DNA of 64,000 nt, from NCBI RefSeq assembly GCF_020509005.1, contig NC_063015.1, forward strand, positions 2,604,001 to 2,668,000, in the 5' to 3' direction. Positions 1 to 11,220 of the stretch are shown here, in pieces; the first letter of the stretch is position 1, and every line of letters starts with the position of its first letter. The position numbers were made by a program, and so were the translations under genes. The notes under the pieces were generated by a model that worked only from the letters and a program-made list of their open reading frames with translations, was not told the origin of the DNA and did not search any database. The DNA comes from Fulvia fulva. Taxonomy: Eukaryota > Ascomycota > Dothideomycetes > Mycosphaerellales > Mycosphaerellaceae.

Positions 1-47
1 TCTCGCTTTCACCCTTATATCTTATAGGCCAGGCTCTCGCCCTCACA
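1..47 (+). repeat. End of a Gypsy-3-family LTR
   Basis: These 47 bases are the reverse complement of the first 47 bases of the Gypsy-3 LTR at 24601, with only a few transitions. The LTR therefore ends here in + orientation (…cgccctcaca), and the rest lies upstream of the window. The sequence from 48 matches the inside of Copia-B (from about 49807), so a Gypsy-3-family element, or a solo LTR of it, is inserted in Copia-C. The expected 5-bp target duplication would be 48-52 (taaag), which cannot be confirmed from this window. Confidence 0.8.
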
Positions 48-2375
48 TAAAGTGGCTTACTTAACTATAGAAGTCTAAGGTCAGTTCCCCTCGTTAGAGT
101 AGATACTTAACTCCTATACTTTATCCTATATAACTGACTAAAGCTGCCTCTTTAGATCTATAACTCCCTTAACAAGGAAGAAATAGATCAAAGTAGGAGG
201 TAGGTTTTTATTAGCCACTTATATTAGGAATGTAGAGATAAGTAGGAGAGCTAGTAGAAAAGTTGTTTTAGAAGATGTCCTACTTGTACCTAAGCTAGGA
301 GTAAACCTGGTTTTATAGAACTAGTTTAGTAAGCAGTTTAGTGTATAACCTCTATTATTTTCTCTTATTTCCCCCTCTAGTAAGACTGTTGTCTAGACAA
401 AGCTCCTTAGGGGGGTTCTATCTATTGATGAGATTTCTCCTCTCCTATAAGAACGGGCACATTACTCATTATATGCACTACTAATAGAGAATGCCTTTGT
501 GACTACTTAATTAGAGACCGACCTGAAGCAGTAGGAGCTTTAGTATAGAAGATTTATACACTTTAGGAAGAATTTGCTCTAGAATCTTTAGAAGGTAATA
601 GACTTAAAAGAACCTATTCCTATCCCTAAGGATAGCTTTCAATAGTGCAGAGTATGTTTAATAGTAAAGATAAAGAAGTATAAAGGCAAAGTTATAGAGA
701 GAAGACCTAAAAGACTTGCCCTTATATCTATTAATATATATGGCCTACTACTAATCTTAAGACTAGGATTTAAATACTAGCTTAAGATTGTTAACAACTT
801 CTCTAGGAAGAAGTAGACCTTTCCTCTTAGGAAAAGAGAAGATGCTCCAGTTGCTCTCTAGAACTAGAAGATTAAAGTAGAGAGGAAATTATTAGCGTAG
901 CTAAAAGCAGTAAGACTTAATAATGCAAAAGAACTTATTACATTAGTGAAGCAGTAGGAGAAGGATTTAGGGATTAGGCTCGAGCCGACTAAGGCATATA
1001 ACTCTCTATAGAATGGACTAGTTAAGAGGTCAATACAAACCTTAGAGGACTCTATAAGGGCAATGCTTAAAGAGGCTAAAATGCCGGTTGAATTTTGGCC
1101 TAAAGCACTAGAGGCCCAAACTTATATAAGGAACAAACTGCTGAATAGCCTAGATTACGATAGGTTTAAGGTTTTACTAGATAAGGCTTTTGATAGTATC
1201 AAACCGACTATCAACCATTTGAAAGTTTAGGGATGTAAAGCTGTTGTCTATATAGACATAAGATCCTAACCTTAATAGGCAAGAAGTGACAAGCTTATAA
1301 ATAGGGGTAAAGAAGTAGTGTTTATTAGGTATATTAAAAACATAGCTAAAGCCTAGCTCTTTTAGGAACTAGACATAAGAGCTATTAAACAACACACATA
1401 TATAGACTTCTTTAAGGACTAGCCTAGAGGTGATATAGGTCTCAATGTTCTAACATTAAATCTACTAAGTAGCGTACTAGCTAGGAAGCCCTTAAATAGC
1501 CGAGGAAGAACGTATCCTTAGGACAATCTACCTACTATTTAGGCGTCTATTAGAGCACCCCCGAAATAGATTAGCCAATTAAGAGTCCTAAAGTCGCTTA
1601 GCCGAGAAAGCTGTTTATGTAACTTCCCTAACCTCCGGAGAACGTAGGGGAATTTCAGAAAATCGATTAGCTAATTAAGAGAAGCTCCCTAGATCCCTCA
1701 GAAATAGACGTTACTAGGTCATAAGTAACGGTCCCTAAATCATCCCTTAGAAAGAGAAAGGCTGACTATAATGTTAAGGGCTATGACATGAAACAGAAAG
1801 CCCTAAAATCTATAGTCCCTAAGCCCGAACTAACTACTAAAGTAGGAGAAGTAATAGACCTCTTAGAGAACCTTGCTACTTTTTACTAAGCTTTCTTTGT
1901 AGCTATACAATCAGTAGACAGTTCAATACTATAGGATAGCAAATTCCTAGAAGAAGTTAAGGAAATGGCCTTTATAGTAACTATAGAAGCTATTATATAT
2001 AAGTAAGAGGTCCTAATTCTAAAATCCTATAAGGATGCTATAAATGATAAGAAATAGGGACATCTTTAGAAGGAAGCAATCCAAAAGGAACTAGATGCTC
2101 TATAGAGTAACAACACCTAGGAAAATTCTATTCTACTAAAAGGAGCAAATCTGGTTACATTAAGATAGGTCTTTAATATTAAGAGAAGCATTAGTGGAGC
2201 TATTGAAAAGTTCAAGGCTAGACTAGTTATAAGGGGCTTCTTATAGAAGTTTAGTGTTGACTTTATAGAGACATTTGCACCTATAGTAAGACAGGACACC
2301 CTTAGGGTGTTTATAGCTATTGTATATAAGAAGGATCTTCATCTTTACTAAGTGGGTGTGAACAATATATTTATA
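48..2375 (+). pseudogene. Copia-C pol, part 1: protease end, integrase, start of RT
   Basis: Translating across stops gives a Ty1/Copia polyprotein. A GAG-pre-integrase-like part lies near 500-700. The integrase core begins near 715 with LALISINIYG, where the family's first catalytic Asp (IDIYG) has become Asn, a GAT to AAT change typical of RIP. It continues through the family 'QNG..KRSIQTLEDS' block (about 1000-1060) and MPVEFWPKALEAQTYIRN (about 1080-1135). A low-complexity linker follows to about 1900. RT starts near 2040 with an HLQKEAIQKELDAL-like stretch and the KARLVIRGFLQKFSVDFIETFAP motif near 2215-2285. TAG replaces many Gln and Trp codons, so no product is expected. Confidence 0.85.
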
Positions 2376-2654
2376 ATTTTGTATTATTATAGGTAGTACT
2401 ATATAAGGGTGTAAGAACTCAGAGTAGACGACCCATCTCGGGTACTAGGACGAGGACCATTCAATCGATAGCCCTTATCAAGACGAGCAATCTACTCAAG
2501 CAGTAGCGACCCGCCTACGCTGGCGGCGGCGCAATTGTGATACAAAAAAACCCCAAAACCGAGGTCCCCTTCCCCTGAAGGCAGACCCTAGAATTGCGGA
2601 GTTGCGGAGGGCAACTGCCTAATTAGGAAGCGCGACCCCGAACAACAGCGAAGG
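2376..2654 (+). promoter_or_regulatory. LINE1 5' UTR, likely internal promoter region
   Basis: This is the sequence between the left target duplication and the ORF1 ATG. It is more GC-rich than the flanking Copia DNA and contains a CpG-rich patch (ggcggcggcgc, about 2521-2531) followed by an A/C-rich run. LINEs need an internal promoter at the 5' end to remain mobile, so the promoter would be expected here. That role is inferred from the family; I see no recognisable core promoter. LINE3 lacks all but the last 10 bases. Confidence 0.55.
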
Positions 2655-4004
2655 ATGGCAACCAACGAGAGCCACAGCCTTGCGAACATTCTGCACCAAG
2701 AGTCAAACCGGGGAACAAACCAAGAAAAAACCCAGGACACAAGCCAAGGCCCACTATACAGAAAGCAGAGGCCAACGACAAACAACATAGCGTGGACGAC
2801 CCTATATACGGAGGCGGAGAACTTACTAGGGGATGACGAACACCCAGCCCGGGCATATAAGAACACTATAGCACAGCTACTAGGAGCGCTAAAAGCGCTA
2901 TCATACCAAATCCCGAAGACAATCCAACAAGTAACACAGAAGGCAGCCCAGAAACCAACTACATAGGCAACAGTAGCAGCAGGCAAGAATCAACCCCCTC
3001 CGAAGGCAAGTAAGGCGGTACGCCTATACATTACTGATCCGGCGGAGAAACAAGAAATCGCAGCCCTAACAAGCAAGGAGATTGTCGACAGAATCGGCCA
3101 AAAGGAGGTAGTTGGGGCGAGGGTAGAGGCAACAGGCGTAGTAAGACTCTTTACCGCACAAGAGTCTGATAGACGAAAGCTGGAGACCTATAAGGAGTGG
3201 ACTACTAAAGTCGCGAAGTCGGCACGAGTCTCCCACCAACAGTATACCGTCATCGCCCACGGGGTCCCTAGGACATTCAAGGTCGAAGACCTTCCCCACC
3301 TCCAAGTACAGAACCAGAACACCTCCCTAGGAGTACGACTAACGAAGGCGGCATGGCTGCACAAGACAGTAGACCGAGAAAAGACGCATTCATCGCTTAT
3401 TATTTGGGTAGAGACAGCGGAACAAGCTAACCAGATATTAGACAATGGGCTATTCTGGAACTGCGAGAGAATGGACACGGAGATCCATCAGAGCAGCCAC
3501 AGGGTACTACAATGCTTCCAATGCCAACAGTACGGTCACATAGCCTCAAAATACGGGGAGAAGACCCCAAGGTGTCCTCACTGCGTAGGCCCACACTAGG
3601 GAAGGGAATGCCCAAAAAAGGAGAGCAGGTGCGCATGCTGCGGCAGAAGGCACCTAGCGTATTCAAGCCAATGCCCGGCTAGAATAGCAGCACAAGAACG
3701 AGCGAGACAAGCAAGGATCTCTACACCAGCTAGGTACCCCTAACGACAGCAGGAGGGACCTACCGTGTACAAGGGCTTCGAGCCGAGCAAAAGGAAGAGG
3801 GCAGAAGAGACGAACAAGGGAACCCAACCGCAAACGCATCCACCTCCCGGTAGGCCTCGACACCTTAACCGGGCTGCCAACGAACTAGGCCAAATGCGAA
3901 TCTTTGGGGCGCCCCAGCGGCCCCAGGGCCAGCCGGACAGCGAGATACAGGCTCAGGAGACACAGCAGGTCAGCACGGAAATGGACCTCACGGATAACGA
4001 ATGA
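2655..4004 (+). pseudogene. LINE1 ORF1 (zinc-knuckle protein), RIP-inactivated
   Basis: Counterpart of the intact 449-codon LINE3 ORF1. At least three in-frame stops are present: a Trp codon changed to TAG at 2964-2966, a Gln to TAG near 3598, and a Gln to TAA near 3741. The first zinc knuckle has lost a Cys (TGC to TAC, near 3553), and an Ala to Val change lies next to the second. All are explained by C-to-T or G-to-A transitions in CpA/TpG context. The family product binds the element RNA to form an RNP; this copy cannot make it. Confidence 0.9.
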
Positions 4005-7000
4005 TACTATACGACGACATCACTATCGTACAGTACAACGTAAACAAAAGTAGGGACAAGGTCCAGCGCCACTTTCTACAAGAGCTAGACCCGCTACGGC
4101 ACCACGTTATTGCGGTACAGGAACTATGGATCAACCCCTACGTAGGACTCCCAGCCACTTGTAATGACCGGAGATACCACACCGTAATCGCGGGCCAACG
4201 AGGCGTCATCCCGAGGACATGTATATACGTAAGCAAGACTATAGACCTTAAGTCGTGGAAGGTTATACTACCGCAGCAGGGCAACCTAGGAGACATAACA
4301 TCAATCCAGATCGACACGACACAAGGCCCTATCCAGATCCATAACGTTTACAACCCGCCACCGCGGGGTCGGACGAGTAGGGAACTAGGAACCCTCGCCC
4401 ACCTAGAGCGGACCCTAAGCCAAGACACGAAGCAAGTACTCCTCGGCGACTTCAACCTCCACCACCTACAGTGGGGACTCGAATTCACTCCCCCGCACGC
4501 ATTTCTAGGGGGGAAGCTACTGGACATAACCGCACGCTACGGAATGGCCTTAGTAACACCAAAGGGAACAGAGACGTGGAAGGCCCGTACTAGTGCAAGC
4601 ACGATCGACCTATGCTTTCTATCACGAGAACTTGAAGAGAGACTAGTCCAATGCCGACCGAACTACGCGCTAGAAGCCTCCTCAGACCATATCCCTATCC
4701 AAACGACGCTAGGGGTGAAGGCGATAGAGGAGCCAGCAAACGAACCACGCCGTAACTGGAAGAAGGCACGCTGGGACGACATAAGAGGCTTCCTAATAGC
4801 GAACCTACCACAGCATAGAGAACTCGAGACGACAGCTCAGCTAGATCAAGTAGCGGAACAGATTACCTCGGTCATATGGTAAGCAGCGGAACAATACACG
4901 CCGTTACTCCGGCCCTTAACGCAGCAGAAGGCCTTCTAGACCCCTGAATGCTCTACGAAGGTAAGGGAGGCTAGAAGGGCAAGGCGACAGTGGACGAAGG
5001 AGCATACCTAAGAGACGTGGGAGCAATACTGCTACGCGACACAAGAGAAGAAGGCACAGATAAGACGCGATAAGCTGCAGGACTAGAGAGCGACGATCGG
5101 GCTCGTTACAGAAAACCCGGAACAGATGTGGAGACTTGCTAAATGGGCACGACTACCTGAAGAGCAACAAGCCCCTCACTTCCCCCCAATCGTAGACCGC
5201 GAAGGGATTGCCTAGGCTACGCCCCGGGGTAAGGCAAAAGCGTTAGCCGACCATTTCTTTTCGACGCAAGTAGAGGCAGACCTTACGGACATCGACCCGA
5301 GCACATACCCGGAACCCCTAGACATGGATTGGGCGGTTAGCTCTAACACAGTAACAGGAGTCATAAGTAAGCTAAAGGGACGAAAAGCCCTAGGCCCAGA
5401 CAGGATACCAAACGTACTGCTAAAAGAGTGTAGAGAAGAGATCGCGCCGAGCCTTGCAAACCTATTTACCGCGTGCCTACGGCTAGGGTATCACCCGAAG
5501 CCGTACAGAGAGTCTATGACAGTAGTGCTACGCAAGCCACAGAAGGAAGACTATACTCAGCCCAAGTCGTACAGACTAATAGCACTTCTAAATACGATAG
5601 GGAAGGTCCTAGAAAAGATAGTAGCCTAGAGACTTACGCAGCTTGCCGAGGACAACCACGTACTCCCAGCAACACAGATGGGGGGAAGAAGCTAGCGATC
5701 GACACTAACAGCAATGGAGCTAATTACGGAGCAAATTCAGACCCTCTGGCACTACGGCAGGAACCGAGCGGCGTCCTTACTATCCCTCGACATCGCAGGG
5801 GCCTTCGACAACGTCTCACACCAAAGGCTAATACATATCCTACAGCAGAAAGGCATCCCCTAGTGGGCAACGTCGTTCGTCTTCTCCTTTCTCTAGGAAC
5901 GGACGACATACCTAGTCCTAGGAAGGTACACGTCCGACCCGGTGAAGGCAGAGACTGGAATACCTCAGGGATCTACTCTCTCCCCTATCCTGTTTCTGAT
6001 ATTTATGTCGGATCTAATCCCCCTACTCACCTCTCCGCAAACCTTAGCATCGGGGTTCGTAGACGATACAAACATCCTAGCCTGGTCAGACTCGACAGAA
6101 GAGAACTGTCGCCTCCTTGAAGATAGGCACAAGAAATGCGAGGAGTGGGCAAAGAAGCATGGTGCCCGGTTCGCCCCTGAAAAGTACCAACTTATACACT
6201 TCAGTAAAGCGAGAACACACCATAATATGAAGGCGGCGGTAAGAATCCAAGGCTACGAGACCAAGCCATCAGCGGAGCTACGAGTACTAGGGATCTGGCT
6301 CGACCCGAAGCTAAGCTGGAATGTACAGATTAAGAAAGCCCAGAGTCGAGCGCAAGTCAATGAAGCCTCGATAAAGAGGCTTACGGCATCTACATAGGGA
6401 GCAACATTCGACAAGGCAAGAGTAATGTATAAGGCGATCGTCAGACCAGCTATGTTGTACGGGGCACAGATTTGGGGAACAGGAGGCGCAGGCAAGCCGA
6501 TCCCGAAACGGATAGAGCAACCCCTAAACAGGACATAGGCAGGCAACCTACGTAGGGTACTAGGCGCATACAAGACAACGTCAACAAGCACGGTAGAAAT
6601 GGAGACAGGAATACCACCAATCGGCCAGTACATCCGGGGAATGAGAATTCAATACGCGGTAAAGACGACAGGTTACCTAGCACAAACCACGATCTAGGAG
6701 GCAAAGAATAAGATAGAAAGCCGCTACCGGAGAGGGGCAGGATATAGGACAAGCCAAAAAGAGGATGACCTTACGACCTTTACGGCCGTACAGACAAGCA
6801 CCGAATGGCTAGCACGAAAGGAGGAGGAGCGTAGGACTCGCCAGGCCGGCGGGAGCAAGGCTAAGACCCAAAACCTAGCGGAACAGATAGCGAGCTGCCT
6901 ATGGGAGCAGGACTGGAAAAGGAAGCCCCCTAAGACAACAGGCCCGATAGCGCTCCGAGCCTTCCAGAGACACAATTACCAGCTATATAGGGACCTGACA

Positions 7001-7354
7001 AGGGCCGAAGCAAGCATAGCGATCCAAATCAGGTCCGAACACATTGGATTAAGGGCCTACCTGTTCAGGAGACGCGCACTAGACATCTATAGCCCAGCCT
7101 ACCAGTGTGGCTACCCATCGCAAAACCCAGAACATATGCTACTACGATGCCCGCAGTGGGCGAGAGGCAGGGGAAATTGGAGGCACCAAGCGGGAAGGAG
7201 AGACTACAAGTCAATTATTAGGGACAAAGGCAACATTCGCCGAATCTCTCGGTGGATACTATAGCAGGGATACCTCTAGCAGTTTAGCCTCGCGAGCGAG
7301 ACGGAGGAGTGGATAGACAAGAGGCGGAAGCGAGGGGGGTTGCAGATAGGGTAG
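4001..7354 (+). pseudogene. LINE1 ORF2 (endonuclease-RT), RIP-inactivated
   Basis: It has the same length and phase as the intact 1117-codon LINE3 ORF2, starting in the ATGA overlap with the ORF1 stop. I count at least 14 premature stops, for example TAA at 4880, TAG near 4936, 5627 and 6395, and further ones near 5695, 5861, 6535 and 6694. Each comes from CAA, CAG or TGG in LINE3. The longest open stretches are the first 293 codons (APE endonuclease with GDFNLHH) and a central stretch (about 5942-6394) holding the RT active site FVDD. The C-terminal zinc motif is also hit (ACQCG changed to AYQCG). Non-functional. Confidence 0.92.
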
Positions 7355-7553
7355 TCATCAGGGCAGGCCCATGACACTAGCGTACCCCTAACAAGGGAAA
7401 TTTAAGACGACAACGAGGAGGAAAAGACAGGCGGGAAGGAGGAGGGGTTTTCACTAACACGGTTTCCCCTCTATATATACAAAAAACAAGATAGCATAGC
7501 TGCATAGGCCAAAGGGCACTACAACAGCTTAATGAAATATCTATCTATCTATC
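7355..7553 (+). other. LINE1 3' UTR and (CTAT)n tail
   Basis: About 200 bases after the ORF2 stop. It contains a G/A-rich block (about 7400-7450), then ggtttcccctctatatatac, and ends in aatgaaatat followed by about four CTAT units directly at the target duplication. The same 3' end recurs in LINE3 (38108-38130) and the chimeric copy (53669-53691), which defines the 3' terminus of the family. A tandem tetranucleotide tail replaces poly(A), as in some I-type LINEs that end in short repeats. Confidence 0.85.
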
Positions 7554-7563
7554 TATATTTATA

Positions 7564-8866
7564 GAAAGCACCCTCTATAAAGACATCTTTATGTTACTAC
7601 TACTAGGAGTTAAGCTTCTACTAAACATAGTGTTCAAAATCCTTAAAAGCTTATATAGACTTAAGTAAGCAGCTAGAGATTAGAATCAACTCTATGTGTC
7701 AAAGCTTAGAGAGATTGGATTCATATAGTTAGAAGTGGATCTATGCCTACTTATCTATAAGAAGAGGGAGATCATAATCCTTATATATGTAGATGACATT
7801 CTAATTGCTACACTAAAGTTGATAGATATTCTCTAGTTCGAAAGAGAACTTGGCAAGATCTTCAAGATCAAAGATCTAGGTGAACCTAAAAAGATCCTTA
7901 GTATAAGAGTTATAAGGGACAGGAAGAGAGGAGTCCTGAAACTTGACTAAGGATACTTTATTAGGGACAGCCTAGCTAAGATAGGAATGAACTATAAGAA
8001 GGCAGTACCTACACACTCACCTATAGATAGCTATAAGGCCCTTAAACCTTCAAGCTACATAGATAAGAGGTGTGACAAGGCAGAGTACTAGAGTATTAAT
8101 AGTACTTAGATATATCCAGTAACAATTATAAGGCTAGACATTGCTTTTGCCCTAGGAAGGATGAGCTCATTTGTAAGTGACCTATCCACCTACTACATAA
8201 AGGCTTTGAAGAAGATCACTAGGTACCTAAGATCATACCCTAATCTAGGACTTCAGTTCTTAAAGTCTAGAAAAGGACACCTTATTAGATACTATAATTC
8301 TGATTATACAATAGACAAAGTAGACAGAGTCTCAATCCTTAGGTATGTCTTCTTCCTCTATAGGACACCAGTTTCTTAGATAAGCAAGAAGCAAAAGTCT
8401 GTAGCAACATCTATAATAGAGGCTAAATATATAGCTATAAATGTATATACAAAGTAGTCCTATTCCTAGCTTTACTACTAAGAGAAATAGATTGTCTAGA
8501 GTTAGTAGGAGACTGTTCCTATCAACTAAGAATCACTAGGAACTAGGAGACTGTATCAAATTTGAGACTAGTCTAATTAAGAGGTGACAATTAAGCTGCC
8601 CTCACCCTAGTAAAAGATATACATGTTTATAACAAGTCGAAGCACATTGACATTGCCTATAACGCTATTAGGAAACTTTAGTAGAGGAGGCTTATTGCTG
8701 TTAAGTACACCCTAACCTCTAAGATAGTTATAGACGGGTTTATAAAACCAAAGACTGGTCTATACTTCTAGAGGTTTATAAGCTAGCTAAACCTATTATA
8801 AAAAGGTCTAAGTACTATTAATAGGAAGTGAGCAGACTATAACCTCCTATACGAGATAAGTAGGAG
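7564..8866 (+). pseudogene. Copia-C pol, part 2: RT and RNase H
   Basis: Continuation of the Copia-C polyprotein after LINE1. The RT palm motif appears as LIYVDDILIATL (about 7780-7810), the normal YVDD of Ty1/Copia. RNase H follows, with a TRYLRSYPNLGLQF block (about 8215-8262), a YNSDYTIDK stretch where the family has a D-[SA]-D (about 8293), and KSKHIDIAYNAIR near 8640-8670. TAG/TAA stops are scattered throughout. The last about 90 bases before the LTR are non-coding; I could not define a clean polypurine tract. Confidence 0.85.
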
Positions 8867-9100
8867 TATTAAGATGTAGTATCTTAAAGGGAGTCAACAA
8901 TTAGGAAGTGATCTAGCAGCCTAAGGCATCTATAATAACTTAGTCATAGGGAGATACCTTCTCTCCCCTTTAGCTTGGATAGACATCCAACACAATCAAC
9001 ACATTAGTTCCTAATATATTACTATTTGCTCGTACTATTAGTCAGTTGAAGATTGATCTCTTACTCCACTCCGCTACTATCTACCCGTACCTATTTAATA
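8867..9100 (+). repeat. Copia-C 3' LTR
   Basis: 234-bp LTR nearly identical to those of Copia-A (43771-44005) and Copia-B (48063-48297, 55745-55979). It starts tattaagatg, from TG by RIP, and ends ctatttaata, from TTAACA by RIP. It is followed directly by a Fot1/pogo remnant. Its 5' partner lies outside the window. Confidence 0.92.
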
Positions 9101-10633
9101 AGTCTTAACTTATCGTTTAAGCTTAGAGTTACGAGCTCTAAGAAGCGTATTATCTTATAGTATTACTTCGCCGCCTTTTATAAGCTAAGAGAAGCGATTA
9201 TAAGCTATTTTAGAGTTACTTAGTATAGCGTCGTATATAAGCTTAGATTACGATATAAACTCCTTCAAATTACTCGGAGTTTTAGACTACTATAATGTCG
9301 TCTAAGGCGGGGGTAGTCCTAGCGGGGTTCGTAGGCGTATATTAAGGCGATTAAGTACTACTTACATATCAATAGGGACTAACCCTATAGCCTTAAAGGC
9401 CTTCTTATAGTTTAACGCGGTAAATACGTCGAAAAACGCGTCTTTAAACGCTAGAAGAAAGGTTTCTTTATTAATATAGAAGACGCGCTTACGCGCTAAG
9501 TCCCGTATACGTTATAAGTACTTTAGCTTTAACGGCGTAAAACAAACTACGTTAAGAGGCTATAGGATATACAACGAATACGCCGGTATATAGGGCGTAA
9601 GGATCTTATAGTCTAGATAATAGTCCTTAAAACCCTAGTTTAAATAGCTCTTATAGCCGTCTAAAATAAGCAACCTATAGCTACCTATAGAACGCGCCTC
9701 TACTTACGCGTTAAAGTGCTTTAACTACTCGAGGCTAAGCACGTTACTTATCTATCTATTCTCGGAGACCGTAAGCTTCTAATTCCGCGGTATATCTACC
9801 TCTTCGTACTATACTAAAATATAGACGCGCCCTTTATAGATAATAAAGGGCGGGGTCGAGTAGCTAGCGGTATAGATGCTCTAAATAACTATAACCTACT
9901 CTCTATTACTAGGCTAAGTAGCCGTAGGGCGAGAGCCTCGTTCTAAGCTAGTAACGACTTTTATAGAGCTGATCACGCCTATTTAAAAGCCCGTCTTATC
10001 GAAGTTATAGATATCCTTGTTATATACGCTATACTTAGTAATCGTCTCTTATATAAGCTTAAACTAGGCGCTTATAACTTCTAGATCTTCCTAGAGTATT
10101 CTCTAACGGTCCTTCGCTTGGTTAAAGGCCGTTTTAAGCTTAGTAGAGCGCGAAACGAATCTCTCTACCTAGTTCTTACCTACCGGATCCGCGTCGCGTT
10201 TACCGAGTAGCTTATCCGCTATATCTACTACCTCGCTAAGGGTAGGCGCGAATCCTCGCGAATCGAGGTCGAGGATATATCGAATAATCGTCTATTCTTC
10301 GGTTAACGTAAGTTTTTACTACATAGGGCGAGTATCGATACGAGGAGTGATTCTGTAGTACCGGCTAGTTAGCGTCGAATAAGGTATATAATATACTATA
10401 GCTACGCGTAGGAGACCTAGAAATTGGCCCTAACGATAGGTAGAGAGGGTAAGAGTAATTCTACCTTCTTTATTAGACGATTATATATTATATTATTAAG
10501 ACATAGTACGATAATTAAGAAGTTAGTTATACTAAGACAAATTCCTAGCTTACTAGTATTCCTAGCTCACTAGTACTTTACGTTATATATAAAAGTTTAT
10601 CGTAAATTATCGACGTCGATAAGCGCTAAGACT
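9101..10633 (-). mobile_element. Fot1/pogo-type DNA transposon remnant
   Basis: A minus-strand transposase remnant of the Tc1/mariner superfamily fills most of this interval. Possible imperfect terminal inverted repeats are agtcttaacttatcg at 9101-9115 and the complement of agtcttagcgcttatcg at 10617-10633. They differ at a few positions, and no TA target duplication is visible, so these limits are tentative. The left end abuts the Copia-C LTR exactly, as expected if Copia-C inserted beside or into this element. At about 1.5 kb it is a little short for an autonomous Fot1-like element. Confidence 0.7.
9290..10330 (-). pseudogene. Fot1/pogo transposase, RIP-inactivated
   Basis: Read on the minus strand across stops. 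It begins with a CENP-B/HTH-like stretch (about 10300-10080) including YILDLDSRGFAPTLSEVVDIADKLL and DPVGKN.VERFV. The first catalytic Asp is in DIYNFDKTGF (about 9985-10013), followed by GVISS..VVTSLERGSRPTAT and PPFIIYKGR. The second Asp lies in LLILDGYKSYL (about 9640-9675). The third would be in LQPLDVVCF but reads LQPLN here (near 9535), a GAC to AAC change. This order (HTH, DDD, LQPLDVGCF box) is diagnostic for pogo/Fot1. Multiple TAG codons show it is dead. Confidence 0.85.
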
Positions 10634-10760
10634 TTACTATTCTTTACTCTCGGGAAAATAGACTCTTAGTATATAGTATTTTAAGGCACGTATACGATAA
10701 CGTATATATAGGCGAGTATTTTAGTATAACTAATATATTACTATATATAACTAAGCGCTT

Positions 10761-11034
10761 TATTATAAGTAGGTATAAGTACGTAGTCGGGTAAGATATA
10801 AGTCGAATAGATGTTCTATCTAAGAGAGGCGCGGAGGGCGCGAGAGTTATATACGGGCGCTAAGCCGCTAGTCGGATTAGTTAGCGGGCGCGGGGTCTAG
10901 GTCCGTACCCGCGGGTTTAAGTAAATATACGCCGGTACGGTAATACTACCCCCCTCTCTTAGAGTACGCTCCGGAGTACTCTTCTCTCCTCTTATATCTA
11001 TCGTATCTATTACATCTCTTATTACCTTTGTAAA
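10761..11034 (-). mobile_element. 3' end of a Gypsy-2-family element (LTR plus polypurine tract)
   Basis: The LTR is 10761-10948 (188 bp), the reverse complement of the Gypsy-2 LTR at 45160-45347. It is followed by the complement of the polypurine tract (cccccctctct) and about 80 bases of 3' internal sequence also found before 45160. Homology stops at about 11034, where a Gypsy-1-like LTR begins, so this copy appears cut by a later insertion. The 127 bases to its left (10634-10760) hold nothing I recognise. Confidence 0.78.
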
Positions 11035-11220
11035 CACTATTACGGGCCTAGGCGGACGTCTAGTAAATAGTAGTCGGTTACGTAACTCGGTACGGGCCGG
11101 CCCGTATACCTCGGCTTATATATTAACTTTCTATACCTCGTACTCCTCTTAGATAGCCTATCTAATAGCTTTGTTATTTGCCCTATATTAAGAACGGCCC
11201 CCTTATACTTTATTAGACCG
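11035..11220 (+). repeat. Probable LTR related to the Gypsy-1 LTR
   Basis: From cactattacgggcctaggc onward the sequence aligns by eye, with gaps and transitions, to the Gypsy-1 3' LTR at 40213-40379. Shared blocks are ac(c)ggcctaggc, gtctag, a degraded gtcacgtgac, tacctcggcttatatat and cctcg..ctcctct. It begins where the minus Gypsy-2 homology ends. The right limit is approximate, and I see no clear primer-binding site after it. It could be the 5' LTR of the element whose gag-like frame follows, possibly a relative of Gypsy-1. Confidence 0.5.

Larger units (their letters stand above)
2376..7553 (+). mobile_element. LINE1, full-length non-LTR retrotransposon, RIP-inactivated
   Basis: Non-LTR element of the Tad1/I type with a 279-bp 5' UTR, two ORFs, a 3' UTR and a short (CTAT)n tail. 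It is co-linear with LINE3 (constant offset of 30579 bp through both ORFs, no indel seen), so both are copies of one family. LINE1 carries numerous C-to-T and G-to-A changes at CpA/TpG sites that create stops. It is inserted in Copia-C with target duplication tatatttata (2366-2375, 7554-7563). The first three bases of the right copy could also belong to the tail. It is the only copy in the window that keeps the 5' UTR. Confidence 0.93.
48..9100 (+). mobile_element. Copia-C, Ty1/Copia retrotransposon (3' part), split by LINE1
   Basis: RIP-degraded Ty1/Copia element, same family as Copia-A (40380-44005) and Copia-B (48063-55979). What is present is the end of protease, integrase, reverse transcriptase, RNase H and the 3' LTR. 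The 5' LTR, gag and most of protease lie beyond the left window edge or were cut off by the Gypsy-3-family LTR. LINE1 (2376-7553) interrupts the RT region and is flanked by the duplication tatatttata (2366-2375 and 7554-7563). Removing LINE1 restores co-linearity with Copia-A around 42460. Many TAG/TAA codons show that it is dead. Confidence 0.88.

Noticed and set aside
2117..2299. Minus-strand 60-codon ORF recurring nearly unchanged at 42208-42390 and 54198-54380
   Set aside because: It is antisense to the Copia RT motif (RGFLQKF…ETFAP) in three family members. Conservation comes from the repeat, and the antisense frame is open because RIP-made TAG reads as CTA on the other strand.
7540..7560. 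Independent (CTAT)n microsatellite
   Set aside because: The repeat is always at the LINE 3' end next to the target duplication, so it is the element tail.
8161..8379. 72-codon ORF, repeated at 43064-43282
   Set aside because: Part of the Copia RNase H frame between two RIP stops, not an independent gene.
9101..10633. Host gene with HTH and DDE-like domain
   Set aside because: Motif order NFD.TGF, LILDG, LQPLN(D)VVCF and many TAG codons identify a RIP-killed Fot1/pogo transposase.
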